Source: Chitinophagaceae bacterium (GTDB lineage Bacteria; Bacteroidota; Bacteroidia; Chitinophagales; Chitinophagaceae). Taken from it: a DNA stretch of 64,000 nucleotides. Under the pieces are notes generated by a model. That model had not been told where the DNA came from and searched no databases. It worked only from the letters and a program-made list of their open reading frames with translations. Position numbers and translations under genes: made by a program. Positions 35,631-44,816 of the stretch are shown here, in pieces (position 1 is the stretch's first letter; each line of letters starts with the position of its first letter). The stretch covers positions 1-64,000 of the forward strand of contig JADLCD010000147.1 of the NCBI GenBank assembly GCA_020847395.1, read 5' to 3'.

Positions 35631-35756
35631 GGGCTCAAAAGTAGAGATGACTTCTTCCCCCTAAGCTTTTTGCTAAAAGCAAAATCCCTGAGTATATCAA
35701 ACGGTACATTTTACTCTTGAATAAGTTGATTATATTTAATTATCAAAACAGGCTGT

Positions 35757-37328
35757 ATGAAATTCTTAACAATACTTGCGCTATCTCTGGGTTGTGTTTA
35801 CTTATCCCATGCACAGGATACAGACAAAAAAGATATCCCATCGCTCATAAATGATACAAGGGAATTAAGAGCATTAATGCAGTCTGATCCGCATCGCCCC
35901 ATATACCATTTTGTTGCACCAGAGGGACATGCCATGCCTTTTGATCCCAATGGCGCTATTTACTGGAATGGTAAATACCATCTCGGCTATATATATCAAA
36001 AGCTGCGCAATGGAAAATATGAGCACGTTTGGGGACATGCCGTTTCAACAGATCTGATGCACTGGTCATTATATCCTGACATGCTTGATATAAAAGATGG
36101 TGACCTGGAAAAAGGTATTTTCAGCGGTGGTACTTTTATGTCTAAAGAAGGTGTGCCGCATATTATGTATCATGGCGAAGGCGCTAATGCTAACATGGTG
36201 GCCTACTCGAAGGATGATGATTTAAAAGTTTGGAAAAAATTTGAAGGTAACCCCGTACTGAAAACACCGGATATTAAAAATCCATTGAACAATGAAGCAG
36301 AATATTCAGCCTGGGATCCCGAAGGCTGGTATGATACAAAAGCAGGCTATTATTACCAGATTTCAGGCGGCAAAAACCCTGCGCTCTTTAAATCAAAGGA
36401 TATGTATACATGGCAGCATTTAGGCAGACTGCTGGATGGTAATAAAAAATATTTATACGATAGTGAAGATCTTTCCTGCCCGGATTTTTTTTCGATAGGC
36501 AATAAATCAATGCTGCTGTTCATCAGCCACAATATAGGTGCACAATATTTTATTGGCAACTTTGCTAATGATCATTACGACATAGAACAACATGGAAGAA
36601 TGAATTGGCCCGGCGGTACTTTCTTTGCACCGGAACAGTTAAAAGATAATAAAGGCAGGAACATTATCTGGGGCTGGGTTTTGGAAAGAAAACCTGAACA
36701 GTTCAAAGATTACGGCTGGTCGGGCATCATGAGCCTGCCGCGTGTGCTTACCCTTGATAAAAACAATATACTGCAAATCAATCCGCCAGGAGAAATTTCG
36801 GCTATACGAACCGGTGAGATCAGGGAAGAAAATATTATTGTGCCGCCCGGCAGCGAAAAAGCTTTGAAAGCTTCAGGCACATCGCTCGAAATAAAATTAG
36901 AAATAGAAGGTGGCAATAAATCTCCATATGGAGTGAAAGTATTTTGCGCTCCTGATGGGAAGGAAGAAACAGTGATAAGCTATGACCCTGTCAAAAAAAA
37001 TATCACTATCAATTTTGTAAAGTCTTCTGTTAATAGCCCGGTTATGATGCCGGCCAATGCCATCTTTGGGAAACCTGCAGATGGTTTTCCGGAGAAAGTA
37101 TCTGAACAAACCGCTCCATTTGAACTAAAGCAGGGAGAAAAGTTATTGCTGGATATTTTCATTGACCGGTCGGTCATTGAAGTATTTGCAAACGGGCGGC
37201 AATGCGTTACACAGGTAGTATACCCTGAATTGCCGGAAAGCACAGGCATTAAAATTTTCAGCAAAGGAGAAAAGGTTGTAGCACATAAAGTGCAGGTTTG
37301 GAAAATGGCGCAGGCAAATGCGTATTAA
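35757..37328 (+). CDS. GH32 family beta-fructosidase-type hydrolase
   Basis: GH32 enzymes cleave fructose from fructans, levan, inulin or sucrose. The 523-residue secreted protein (signal peptide 1-20) has the three GH32 acidic motifs: nucleophile D63 in PFDPNGAIYWNGKYHL, the transition-state Asp near 187 in AWDPEGW, and the acid/base Glu near 237 in SEDLSCPDFF. The C-terminal beta-sandwich (about 375-520) includes FIDRSVIEVFANGRQ. The substrate (levan, inulin or sucrose) cannot be told. It is followed 61 bp later by a phosphodiesterase-like gene on the same strand. Confidence 0.9.
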   Translation: MKFLTILALSLGCVYLSHAQDTDKKDIPSLINDTRELRALMQSDPHRPIYHFVAPEGHAMPFDPNGAIYWNGKYHLGYIYQKLRNGKYEHVWGHAVSTDLMHWSLYPDMLDIKDGDLEKGIFSGGTFMSKEGVPHIMYHGEGANANMVAYSKDDDLKVWKKFEGNPVLKTPDIKNPLNNEAEYSAWDPEGWYDTKAGYYYQISGGKNPALFKSKDMYTWQHLGRLLDGNKKYLYDSEDLSCPDFFSIGNKSMLLFISHNIGAQYFIGNFANDHYDIEQHGRMNWPGGTFFAPEQLKDNKGRNIIWGWVLERKPEQFKDYGWSGIMSLPRVLTLDKNNILQINPPGEISAIRTGEIREENIIVPPGSEKALKASGTSLEIKLEIEGGNKSPYGVKVFCAPDGKEETVISYDPVKKNITINFVKSSVNSPVMMPANAIFGKPADGFPEKVSEQTAPFELKQGEKLLLDIFIDRSVIEVFANGRQCVTQVVYPELPESTGIKIFSKGEKVVAHKVQVWKMAQANAY

Positions 37329-37389
37329 CCATTAGGAGAAATCATTGATCCGACTGCTTAAGAATTTACAGCTTTTAATAATATACTTC

Positions 37390-38292
37390 ATGCGCTACTT
37401 AAAACTCATATTGCTTTCAGTTGTTACATTCTTTACTATTAATATTTACGCACAAAAAAGGGTGATCATTATTGGTCTTGATGGTTTCGGTTCAGAGGGC
37501 TTTAATGGATCAAAACATCCTAATATTGATCAGTTATTGGCTGAAGGCACTTATTCATTAACTACAAGGCCTGTTATGCCTTCCGTAACACTTCCTAACT
37601 GGACAAGCCATCTCACAGGTTCTGGCCCGGAAGAGCATGGTGTAACGGGCAACGACTGGAAAATAGATTCACACCCCCTTGAGCCTATTGACAAAGATGC
37701 AGATGGCTATTATCCTTCTATTTTTAAAATACTTAAAGAAAAAATTCCGGGTGTTAAAACAGGATATTATTATAACTGGGCTGACCTCATCAACTCCATA
37801 AACAGAAAATACCTTGATGAAATATCTTTTGAGGATAGTGATAAATATGATAGCAACTATCAGAAAGCTTTCAACTTTATTGTAACTAATAAAGCAAATC
37901 CAACGCTGGTGTTCTTATATACCGTACATACCGATCATGCCGGGCATACCTATAACTGGATGTCGCCGGAATATATACAAGCCATTGAAGAAGCTGATGT
38001 TGCCATAGGTAAACTGATCAATAATCTGAAATCGGAAAATTTGTTTAACGACACGCACTTTTTACTTATAACAGATCATGGTGGAATTGAAAAAAAGCAT
38101 GGTGGCGTAAGCATGCATGAAATGCAGGTGCCCTGGGGAGTAGCTGGTCCGAAAATTAAAAAACAGGGTTTAGCAGAATTTTACAACAGCAATAAAAATA
38201 CAGCGCTTGTGGTGGCTCAGCTATTTGGTATTAAAAGAAAGCATTTGCCCAAAAGCTGGACTGGCGTGGTACCGGAAGGAATCTTCAGATAA
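37390..38292 (+). CDS. Secreted alkaline-phosphatase-superfamily phosphodiesterase (NPP-like)
   Basis: The 300-residue protein has a signal peptide (1-21). It has the metal and nucleophile motifs of the type I phosphodiesterase/nucleotide pyrophosphatase group: IIGLDGFG (D31), the PSVTLPNW segment with nucleophile Thr67, YTVHTDHAGH (Asp and His ligands) and LITDHGGIEKKHGG. It should hydrolyse phosphodiester or pyrophosphate bonds in the periplasm or outside. I use the ATG at 37390 for its signal peptide; the longer frame needs a TTG. It may be cotranscribed with the GH32 gene upstream. Confidence 0.85.
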   Translation: MRYLKLILLSVVTFFTINIYAQKRVIIIGLDGFGSEGFNGSKHPNIDQLLAEGTYSLTTRPVMPSVTLPNWTSHLTGSGPEEHGVTGNDWKIDSHPLEPIDKDADGYYPSIFKILKEKIPGVKTGYYYNWADLINSINRKYLDEISFEDSDKYDSNYQKAFNFIVTNKANPTLVFLYTVHTDHAGHTYNWMSPEYIQAIEEADVAIGKLINNLKSENLFNDTHFLLITDHGGIEKKHGGVSMHEMQVPWGVAGPKIKKQGLAEFYNSNKNTALVVAQLFGIKRKHLPKSWTGVVPEGIFR

Positions 38293-38320
38293 ATCGCCTG
38301 CAATTGCAGGTCACTATTTA

Positions 38321-40018
38321 TCAATTACTGCCGGATTGATTTGAAAAGTTCAATACTATTGTCCTGTTCTCCGGGTTTATTCTAAGCACTTCTTTTGCGG
38401 GTGATTTTGAAAAATTTCCTTTTTCAGCACTTACCTGGTAATCCATTTTTTCAAACCGGCAGTATACCGTTCCGGGAGTTATTTTCGTGAAAGGCAGCTT
38501 TGTGCTGTCGCCTGCAGATAATTCAAGAAACCAGTCAGCTTTACTACTTCCTTCCACTTTGATTGTGCATTGCTTTTCATTTGCTTCCATCAGCATTTTT
38601 GCGTTGAAAGATTTTATCGGCCACTCGATATATAATTTGCCGGCTGTATTATCCTTTATAACAGGATCACCGCCTTCTGCCATTATTTCTTTTCCATTTA
38701 TTACAGCTTTAAAACGCAACGCCGCAGTTTTTCCGTTCGAGCTCCACAAATAACCATCTACAAAAGGTAAGGTATAAAAAGTACATTCATTAGTAGTAGT
38801 AACATTTTCGGTATAATAAGAAGGAAAGCTTTCATTAAACAAATGAATATCCCTGAAACGGAGTGTACCATTACTATCCCATAATAAATTGAACCGGTAA
38901 AAACGGCTGTTAAACCAAACTGTTTTTTTATTGCTGCCGCCTAAATCATTATTAACCGTTACAGAGGTAGCCGGTGTTAATTTATAATGCCTGCGAAACC
39001 ATTCACCCGAAGCTGCGAGTGTTTCTACTTTCAATTTGTTTTCATCTCTCAGCTTTGCAATTAATGGCATCTGTATTTCAAAGCCTTTCTTCATTGCCGC
39101 CCAGGTAAAAGAATTTTCCTGTCCTGTTTGCACATAATTGTATTCCATATTATGCCCTTCTGTAAATTCTTTAAAATACCAATGTACCCATGCAGAATCA
39201 CCGCCACCATACCTGTATACAGGCTCAAGCGTAATAACGCCCTGCCCGTTGCTACCGTTTCCTTTATCATCATACTGACGAACAGGATCGCTGCCCAGCA
39301 TCCTGAAAACAGGAACCGGCGTTTGATTTTTCTCAGTTTGTGCCGGCATATAGCTGTTTATCTTGCTGGGATAATAAGCCTGGTTCCAGTAACCTCCCCA
39401 TAATGTATATCCATCAGTGCCTACCTGGTCTTTACAATTGGCAGACGCAACAATCCTATATTTTTCATACATATAATTGAGCGTATGCGCATCAATAAAC
39501 CATGATGCAACTGACTTGGGATAGTAGCCGAATATTTTTTTAAAATCTTCCATATAAACATCTACCAATTTCTCTCTTTCTGAAGGCATATACCCGGTAG
39601 AAAAACCCACGTTTGCATGCCAGTCCCAGGGATAGCGACCACGCCATTTGTACCCTGCCTTCTCTACCAGCGGCTGAGGAATTTCCCACCAGCCGCCTAT
39701 TTCAAAAGAATCTGCCGGGAGATTTTTTAATAGCTGTTGATAACGGCTATCCATTAATGCGTCATATTGCAATAAAAATGTTCCGGGCAGCTTATATTTT
39801 CTCATTATCTCAAGCTGTTTAACAACAGTCTGGTATAATACATCTTCAGTTATAGCTGCATCACGCGGCTCAAGTAAACGGATAAAGTTGATGATATTGA
39901 CAATGTTGGGTTTTGGATTATCTGTCAGTGATTGACCGGATGTATGCAAGTTTATACAGCAAACAAGTGGCAATAATCCGGCAATAATGTGCTTACGCAG
40001 AGAAAATAGTTTTACCAT
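38321..40018 (-). CDS. Secreted protein, possible deacetylase/GH57-like barrel
   Basis: I do not recognise the family by name. The 565-residue product has a signal peptide (to about 29). An N-terminal part (about 35-340) has the look of a (beta/alpha) barrel of the NodB deacetylase/GH57-38 kind: GTFLLQYDALMDSRY, FEIGGWWEIPQPLVEKAGY, YPWDWHANVGFSTGYMPSER and SVASWFIDAHTLNYMY. The C-terminal half is a beta-sandwich. The many Trp/Tyr/Asp/His residues in the barrel suggest a carbohydrate substrate. It is convergent with the phosphodiesterase gene. The fold assignment is a guess from motif texture. Confidence 0.5.
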   Translation of the reverse strand: MVKLFSLRKHIIAGLLPLVCCINLHTSGQSLTDNPKPNIVNIINFIRLLEPRDAAITEDVLYQTVVKQLEIMRKYKLPGTFLLQYDALMDSRYQQLLKNLPADSFEIGGWWEIPQPLVEKAGYKWRGRYPWDWHANVGFSTGYMPSEREKLVDVYMEDFKKIFGYYPKSVASWFIDAHTLNYMYEKYRIVASANCKDQVGTDGYTLWGGYWNQAYYPSKINSYMPAQTEKNQTPVPVFRMLGSDPVRQYDDKGNGSNGQGVITLEPVYRYGGGDSAWVHWYFKEFTEGHNMEYNYVQTGQENSFTWAAMKKGFEIQMPLIAKLRDENKLKVETLAASGEWFRRHYKLTPATSVTVNNDLGGSNKKTVWFNSRFYRFNLLWDSNGTLRFRDIHLFNESFPSYYTENVTTTNECTFYTLPFVDGYLWSSNGKTAALRFKAVINGKEIMAEGGDPVIKDNTAGKLYIEWPIKSFNAKMLMEANEKQCTIKVEGSSKADWFLELSAGDSTKLPFTKITPGTVYCRFEKMDYQVSAEKGNFSKSPAKEVLRINPENRTIVLNFSNQSGSN

Positions 40019-40169
40019 AATATCAAAGATAATGAGAAGAAATTTTTACAATAATTATTCGCTGCCTGAGCATTATCTTTTAAATGTCTCGTTGAAAAAG
40101 TAAATTCGCATAACGAAACGCCATCAACATCTTATCCGCAGGACAAAGATGTTATAAAACAGCTAATCT

Positions 40170-40793
40170 ATGTCAGACAAATTTCAAAACAAATACCGTA
40201 TTGCCTCCACCCGTTTACAAAACTGGGATTACAGGTGGAATGCACCCTATTTCATAACCATTTGCACGCAAAACAGGGAAAAATATTTTGGCGAAATTGA
40301 AAACGGCAAAATGATTTTATCCAAACAGGGTATGCTGGCAGATGTTCTTTGGTACGAAATACAACATCACGCAAAAAATATTGACCTGGATGAATTTGTT
40401 GTAATGCCGAATCATATTCATGGCATTTTGATTTTGAACGGGAATGATGGTAAACACGGTAATGATGGCGGTAACAATCGTAACGATGGTGATAACGTAG
40501 AGACAAGGCATGCCTTGTCTCTACAATTGAAACAACCAGAACCATCACCATCCCAACCGCCACCAACAATTGGTCAGCAACGTTTTCAAAACCAGGGTAA
40601 AAATTCTGTATCATCCATTATTGGTTCGTATAAATCGGCAGTAACCAAACACGCGAACCGATTAGATTTAGCATTTGGATGGCAGGCGCGGTTTCATGAA
40701 CATATCATCCGTGATGAGGCAGAATACCGTCGCATCAAAAATTATATAGCCAATAACCCCGCGAAATGGGAAGAGGATAAATTTTATAAATAA
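40170..40793 (+). CDS. REP-associated tyrosine transposase (RAYT)
   Basis: The 207-residue protein belongs to the Y1_Tnp/RAYT family, domesticated relatives of IS200 transposases that act on REP palindromes. It opens with the typical NWDYRWNAPYFITICTQNR (18-36) and has the HUH metal motif as PNHIHGI (H82, H84). The catalytic tyrosine is most likely Y192 in RIKNYIANNPAKW. Residues about 91-145 are a low-complexity Asn/Gly/Asp/Pro/Gln insertion whose VETRHALSL stretch (110-118) is encoded by a perfect 28-bp palindrome; the same palindrome lies 63 bp after the stop. There is no second transposase gene nor IS ends. Confidence 0.85.
   Translation: MSDKFQNKYRIASTRLQNWDYRWNAPYFITICTQNREKYFGEIENGKMILSKQGMLADVLWYEIQHHAKNIDLDEFVVMPNHIHGILILNGNDGKHGNDGGNNRNDGDNVETRHALSLQLKQPEPSPSQPPPTIGQQRFQNQGKNSVSSIIGSYKSAVTKHANRLDLAFGWQARFHEHIIRDEAEYRRIKNYIANNPAKWEEDKFYK
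40497..40524. repeat. Perfect 28-bp palindrome inside the RAYT gene
   Basis: gtagagacaaggca and its exact complement abut with no loop. Translated in frame it gives VETRHALSL. The flanking right side (caattgaaacaacc) also recurs beside the copy at 40856-40883. Confidence 0.9.
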
Positions 40794-40855
40794 TGATAAC
40801 GCAGGCAATGGTGGCAACATAAATAATTGGTGATAATATAAACGTCGGTGGCAAT

Positions 40856-40883
40856 GTAGAGACAAGGCATGCCTTGTCTCTAC
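40856..40883. repeat. Perfect 28-bp palindrome, copy after RAYT
   Basis: Identical over all 28 bases to the copy within the RAYT gene; the next ~23 bp (caattagaaacaaccgaaac...) are near-identical too. Confidence 0.9.
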
Positions 40884-41171
40884 AATTAGAAACAACCGAA
40901 ACCATCCTGACAACCACAACGATTACCATCCCAAATGCTGAATCATCCATTCCTTTTCCATTGAATAAAAAACATATGTGATAGCGTTTTTTAATAATAT
41001 CATTGTATCTCCTCCTATTTCATCGTAGTTTTCCTATAAAATCACTTCTTATATTATTTCTTTTCCACACATTGTTCATAACATTTTATAAGGTGTTATT
41101 CTTGTGTATAACTCGTTAATAATAATGACGGCTGGCAAAATTACCTGCACTATTTTTCATAATGATTCTGT

Positions 41172-41179
41172 TATTTTTG
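41172..41179 (+). promoter_or_regulatory. Possible -7 box of smc
   Basis: TATTTTTG fits TAnnTTTG, 21 bp before the GTG start. No TTTG is seen at the -33 position. Confidence 0.35.
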
Positions 41180-41200
41180 CCCACTCTAAAAAAATGAACC

Positions 41201-44200
41201 GTGCGTTTAAAAAGCTTAGAAATAAAAGGATTTAAAAGTTTTGCAGATAAAACAACCATAAACTTTGACGAAGGCATTACCGGTATTATCGGGCCGAATG
41301 GTTGTGGTAAAAGCAATATTATTGACTCTATACGCTGGGTGATAGGCGAACATAAGATCAGCAACCTGAGAAGTGAAAACCTGGAAAGCCTTGTTTTTAA
41401 CGGATCAAAAACAAGAAGCGCCAGCGGACTGGCTGAAGTGAGCCTAACGTTTGAGAATACACGAAATCTGCTGCCAACTGAATTTAATACGGTAACGATC
41501 ACCCGGAAATTTTATAAAAGCGGGGAGAGTGAATACCGGCTGAATGATGTGAACTGTCGTTTGAAAGATATTCATAACCTGTTTTTGGATACCGGTGTTA
41601 GTACCGATAGCTATGCCATTATTGAACTGGGCATGGTAGATGATATCATTAAAGATAAGGACAATAGCCGCCGTCGTATGCTGGAGCAGGCTGCGGGCAT
41701 CACCATCTACAAAACAAGAAAGAAAGAAGCCAAATTAAAACTGGATGCTACCGAGCAGGATCTTGCCCGAATTGAAGATCTGCTGTTTGAGATCAACAAC
41801 CAATTGAAAAGTCTCGAAAGCCAGTCAAAGAAAGCAGAGAAATATTACGAGATCAAAAAAGAATATAAGGAACTAAGTGTTGAACTGGCGAAGGCCGCGC
41901 TTGAAGGATTCAATATAACCTATAAGGAGTTAAATGAACAACAGCAGCAGGAAATTGATAAGCGTTTTGAAATTGAAGCAGCAATAGCACAGGAAGAAGC
42001 GGCCATTGAGCAGGAGAAAACAGGCTTTATTGAGCAGGAAAAACAGTTGCAGCAAATGCAGCATGCTTTTAATGACCTGTTAGGTAACGTTCGCAGTAAA
42101 GAAAATGAAAAAGGATTGGGAGAACAGCGCCTGCAATATCTTACCGAAAGACAAAACAGCCTAAATGATTTTTTACAGAAATCAGAAGGGCAATTAAAGG
42201 GATTGGAAGATAGTATACGCTTTACAGGAGAGCAAATTGTTGATGAAGAAAATAAACTAACTGAATTTGGGGATACGCTTGATACGCTTAAACAAGGTGT
42301 TGAAGAAAAGCGTAACTTATTTGATGAGAAACGTTCTGCTATAGATATTCTGCGCCGTGATAACCAGGCTTTGCAGCGCAGCCAGTTTGATGCAGAAAAG
42401 CAGGTAGCCGTTGCCGATACTTCTATACAAAATATACAAAGAGCGATTGTGCAGGGTGAGGAAGAGCAACAACAACGCCTGGCACAGATCAGTCAGCTGG
42501 AAAAAGAAAAAGAAGAAAAGGAGATAGAGTTAGAAGATAAGCGCACTGATCTTCAGCAATTGCAGGAGCAGCATGAACATACAAAAGAACAAATACTGCA
42601 AACACAGTCATTACTTGAAAGTTTAAGAAATGAACTTGCTGAAGAAAACCGTAAGCTTGATGCAAAGAAAAACGAACATGCATTGTTGAAAAGCCTGATC
42701 GATTCGATGGAAGGCTATCCCGAAAGCGTAAAATTTTTGCATAATAATCCTTCATGGAATCATACGGCGCCTATTCTCTCTGATATTATTTATGTAAAAG
42801 AAGCCTATCGTGCCGCGGTTGAAAATGTGCTGGAACCTTACCTTAACTATTATGTAGTTAATAACCTGGAAGAAGGCTTACAGGCAGTGCACTTGCTGGA
42901 TAATAATAAAAAGGGGAAAGCTAATTTCTTTTTGTTAGATAAAGTAAACCAGTTCAATGACGAACAGCATCATCAGCCTGATGGCACCATCAGCGCAATG
43001 CATGTGATAGAAGTTGATGATACTTACAGAAAGCTGGCTGAATATCTTTTAAGTAATGTATTCATCGCGGAAAATGAGGATGCGCTACGTAATAGTAACG
43101 GCGCAGTAGTATTGGAAAAAACCGGTAAATATGTAAAAGGTAAATATGCGCTTACCGGCGGTAGTGTAGGTTTGTTTGAAGGTAAAAAAATAGGCCGTGC
43201 AAAAAATCTTGAAAAGCTGCACGAAGAAATTATTGCGCAGGAAGTGGTAGTGAATGAATTGAAAGCTACTATCCAGATGCGCCATAACGAAGTGATTGGT
43301 TATAATGAGCAACTGAAGGAAAATGCCATCCGGGAAACGCAAAATTTTATCAACCAGTTGACCAACCAGGTATTTGCGCTGCAGAATAAAATTGAGAATT
43401 ATACACACCAGGAGCAAAACGGTGCAAAACGCCTGGATGATTTCCGCAACCAGTTGCAGGATAAGCAGGACAGTATTGCAGATGTGCGTGAAACGCTTGA
43501 GAAATTAAACACGCAGTTAGATGAGTTGCAGGAAAAGCTGCAGCAGTCGGAAATAGAATATGCTTCGGCTGAGCAGGAATATAATCTCGCCAACGCGGCA
43601 TATAACGACAGCAATCTTCAATATACCAAACTGCAAAGCAAGGTTAATTCCCTTAAGCAGGAGTTGGATTTCAAGAGCGGGCAGCTTACTGATCTGCAAA
43701 AGCAGGTAGAAAACAGCAAGGGACAACTGGAAGAAGCAACACAAAGCATTACCACTACTATAGAAGGATTGCAGGCAACATCTGAAACGCTGATTGAAAT
43801 GCTGCGCAATAAAGATGAAGAGGAAAGAAAATTAAATGAGGCAGACCAGGCATATTATAATCGCCGCAATGCATTAAGTGAAAAAGAAAGTATATTAAAG
43901 CAAAAGCAAAAGTCTAAGGAGCAGTTGGATTATCTGCTGAATGAAATTAAAGATAAGCTCAGCGATCTAAAGCTTCAACTGGCAGGGATGAAAGAGCGCC
44001 TGAGTGTGGAATTCAGGGTTGACCTCGACACCATATTAGATGAACCAAGGCAAACTGACACGCCGCTGGAAGACTTGCAAAACTCCTGTGAACGCATGAA
44101 AAAGCGTTTGGAAAATATGGGGGAAGTTAACCCGACAGCTATTGAAGCATTCCAGGAAATGAAAAAACGTTATGAGTTTATTCTCGAGCAAAAGAATGAC

Positions 44201-44722
44201 CTGGTAACCGCAAAAGACAGCCTGTTGCAAACCATACAGGAGGTTGAAGCAACCGCCAACCAGAAATTCCTCGAAACATTTAATGCGGTAAGGGAAAACT
44301 TCCAGAAAGTATTTAAAGCGTTATTTACAGAAGAAGATACGGCTGATGTATTATTGGAAAACCCTGAGAATCTTGCGGAAACAGGTATTGATATTATAGC
44401 AAAACCTAAGGGCAAGCGCCCGTCTTCTATTACACAATTAAGTGGTGGTGAAAAAACGCTTACTGCAACTGCGCTTTTGTTTGCTATCTATCTTATTAAG
44501 CCTGCGCCATTCTGTATACTTGATGAGGTTGACGCACCGCTTGATGATGCAAACGTAAACAAGTTCACCAACATGATCCGTAAATTCAGTGAGAACTCTC
44601 AGTTTATTATTGTTACGCATAATAAAATGACGATGTCGACAGTAGATATTATTTATGGCGTGACCATGCAGGAGCCCGGTGTAAGTAAATTAGTGCCGGT
44701 TGATTTCAGGGGATTGAATTAA
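41201..44722 (+). CDS. smc: Chromosome segregation protein SMC
   Basis: SMC forms the ATP-driven ring that organises and separates chromosomes, with ScpA and ScpB. The 1173-residue product is of usual length: N-terminal RLKSLEIKGFKSFADKT with Walker A GPNGCGKSN (31-39), a long coiled coil, a hinge domain (about 505-665), a returning coiled coil and the C-terminal ATPase with LSGGEK (1080-1085) and Walker B FCILDEVDAPLDD (about 1104). The start is GTG: an in-frame TGA at 41195-41197 excludes anything upstream. A competing ATG at 41194 opens a 13-codon out-of-frame frame across the GTG. No scpA/B is nearby. Confidence 0.96.
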   Translation: MRLKSLEIKGFKSFADKTTINFDEGITGIIGPNGCGKSNIIDSIRWVIGEHKISNLRSENLESLVFNGSKTRSASGLAEVSLTFENTRNLLPTEFNTVTITRKFYKSGESEYRLNDVNCRLKDIHNLFLDTGVSTDSYAIIELGMVDDIIKDKDNSRRRMLEQAAGITIYKTRKKEAKLKLDATEQDLARIEDLLFEINNQLKSLESQSKKAEKYYEIKKEYKELSVELAKAALEGFNITYKELNEQQQQEIDKRFEIEAAIAQEEAAIEQEKTGFIEQEKQLQQMQHAFNDLLGNVRSKENEKGLGEQRLQYLTERQNSLNDFLQKSEGQLKGLEDSIRFTGEQIVDEENKLTEFGDTLDTLKQGVEEKRNLFDEKRSAIDILRRDNQALQRSQFDAEKQVAVADTSIQNIQRAIVQGEEEQQQRLAQISQLEKEKEEKEIELEDKRTDLQQLQEQHEHTKEQILQTQSLLESLRNELAEENRKLDAKKNEHALLKSLIDSMEGYPESVKFLHNNPSWNHTAPILSDIIYVKEAYRAAVENVLEPYLNYYVVNNLEEGLQAVHLLDNNKKGKANFFLLDKVNQFNDEQHHQPDGTISAMHVIEVDDTYRKLAEYLLSNVFIAENEDALRNSNGAVVLEKTGKYVKGKYALTGGSVGLFEGKKIGRAKNLEKLHEEIIAQEVVVNELKATIQMRHNEVIGYNEQLKENAIRETQNFINQLTNQVFALQNKIENYTHQEQNGAKRLDDFRNQLQDKQDSIADVRETLEKLNTQLDELQEKLQQSEIEYASAEQEYNLANAAYNDSNLQYTKLQSKVNSLKQELDFKSGQLTDLQKQVENSKGQLEEATQSITTTIEGLQATSETLIEMLRNKDEEERKLNEADQAYYNRRNALSEKESILKQKQKSKEQLDYLLNEIKDKLSDLKLQLAGMKERLSVEFRVDLDTILDEPRQTDTPLEDLQNSCERMKKRLENMGEVNPTAIEAFQEMKKRYEFILEQKNDLVTAKDSLLQTIQEVEATANQKFLETFNAVRENFQKVFKALFTEEDTADVLLENPENLAETGIDIIAKPKGKRPSSITQLSGGEKTLTATALLFAIYLIKPAPFCILDEVDAPLDDANVNKFTNMIRKFSENSQFIIVTHNKMTMSTVDIIYGVTMQEPGVSKLVPVDFRGLN

Positions 44723-44816
44723 AAGTATTTGCTGATTGAATTTTATGTCTACAACATTTATCGTATAAACAAAATAAGTTTCTAAGTAAATTAATTATAA
44801 TAAACTTGCTAACCTA

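Larger units (their letters stand above)
35275..35756. other. 482-bp gap holding two inverted repeat copies
   Basis: No gene is present. Two related segments lie in opposite orientation (35427-35498 and 35560-35630), described separately. The last 45 bp before the GH32 gene are A+T-rich without a convincing promoter match. Confidence 0.5.
40794..41200. other. 407-bp gap between RAYT and smc
   Basis: No gene. The left third is a degenerate copy of the RAYT insertion region, with ggtggcaa/ggtgataa units and a second palindrome (40856-40883) and its right flank. The right two thirds are A+T-rich, with a possible -7 box for smc at 41172-41179. Confidence 0.6.

Noticed and set aside
40252..40614. 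120-codon minus-strand frame also reading VETRHALSL
   Set aside because: It is produced by the palindrome, which encodes the same peptide on both strands, within the real RAYT gene.
41194..41235. ATG at 41194 as the start of smc
   Set aside because: It is out of frame with smc; the conserved N-terminus begins at the GTG 41201.
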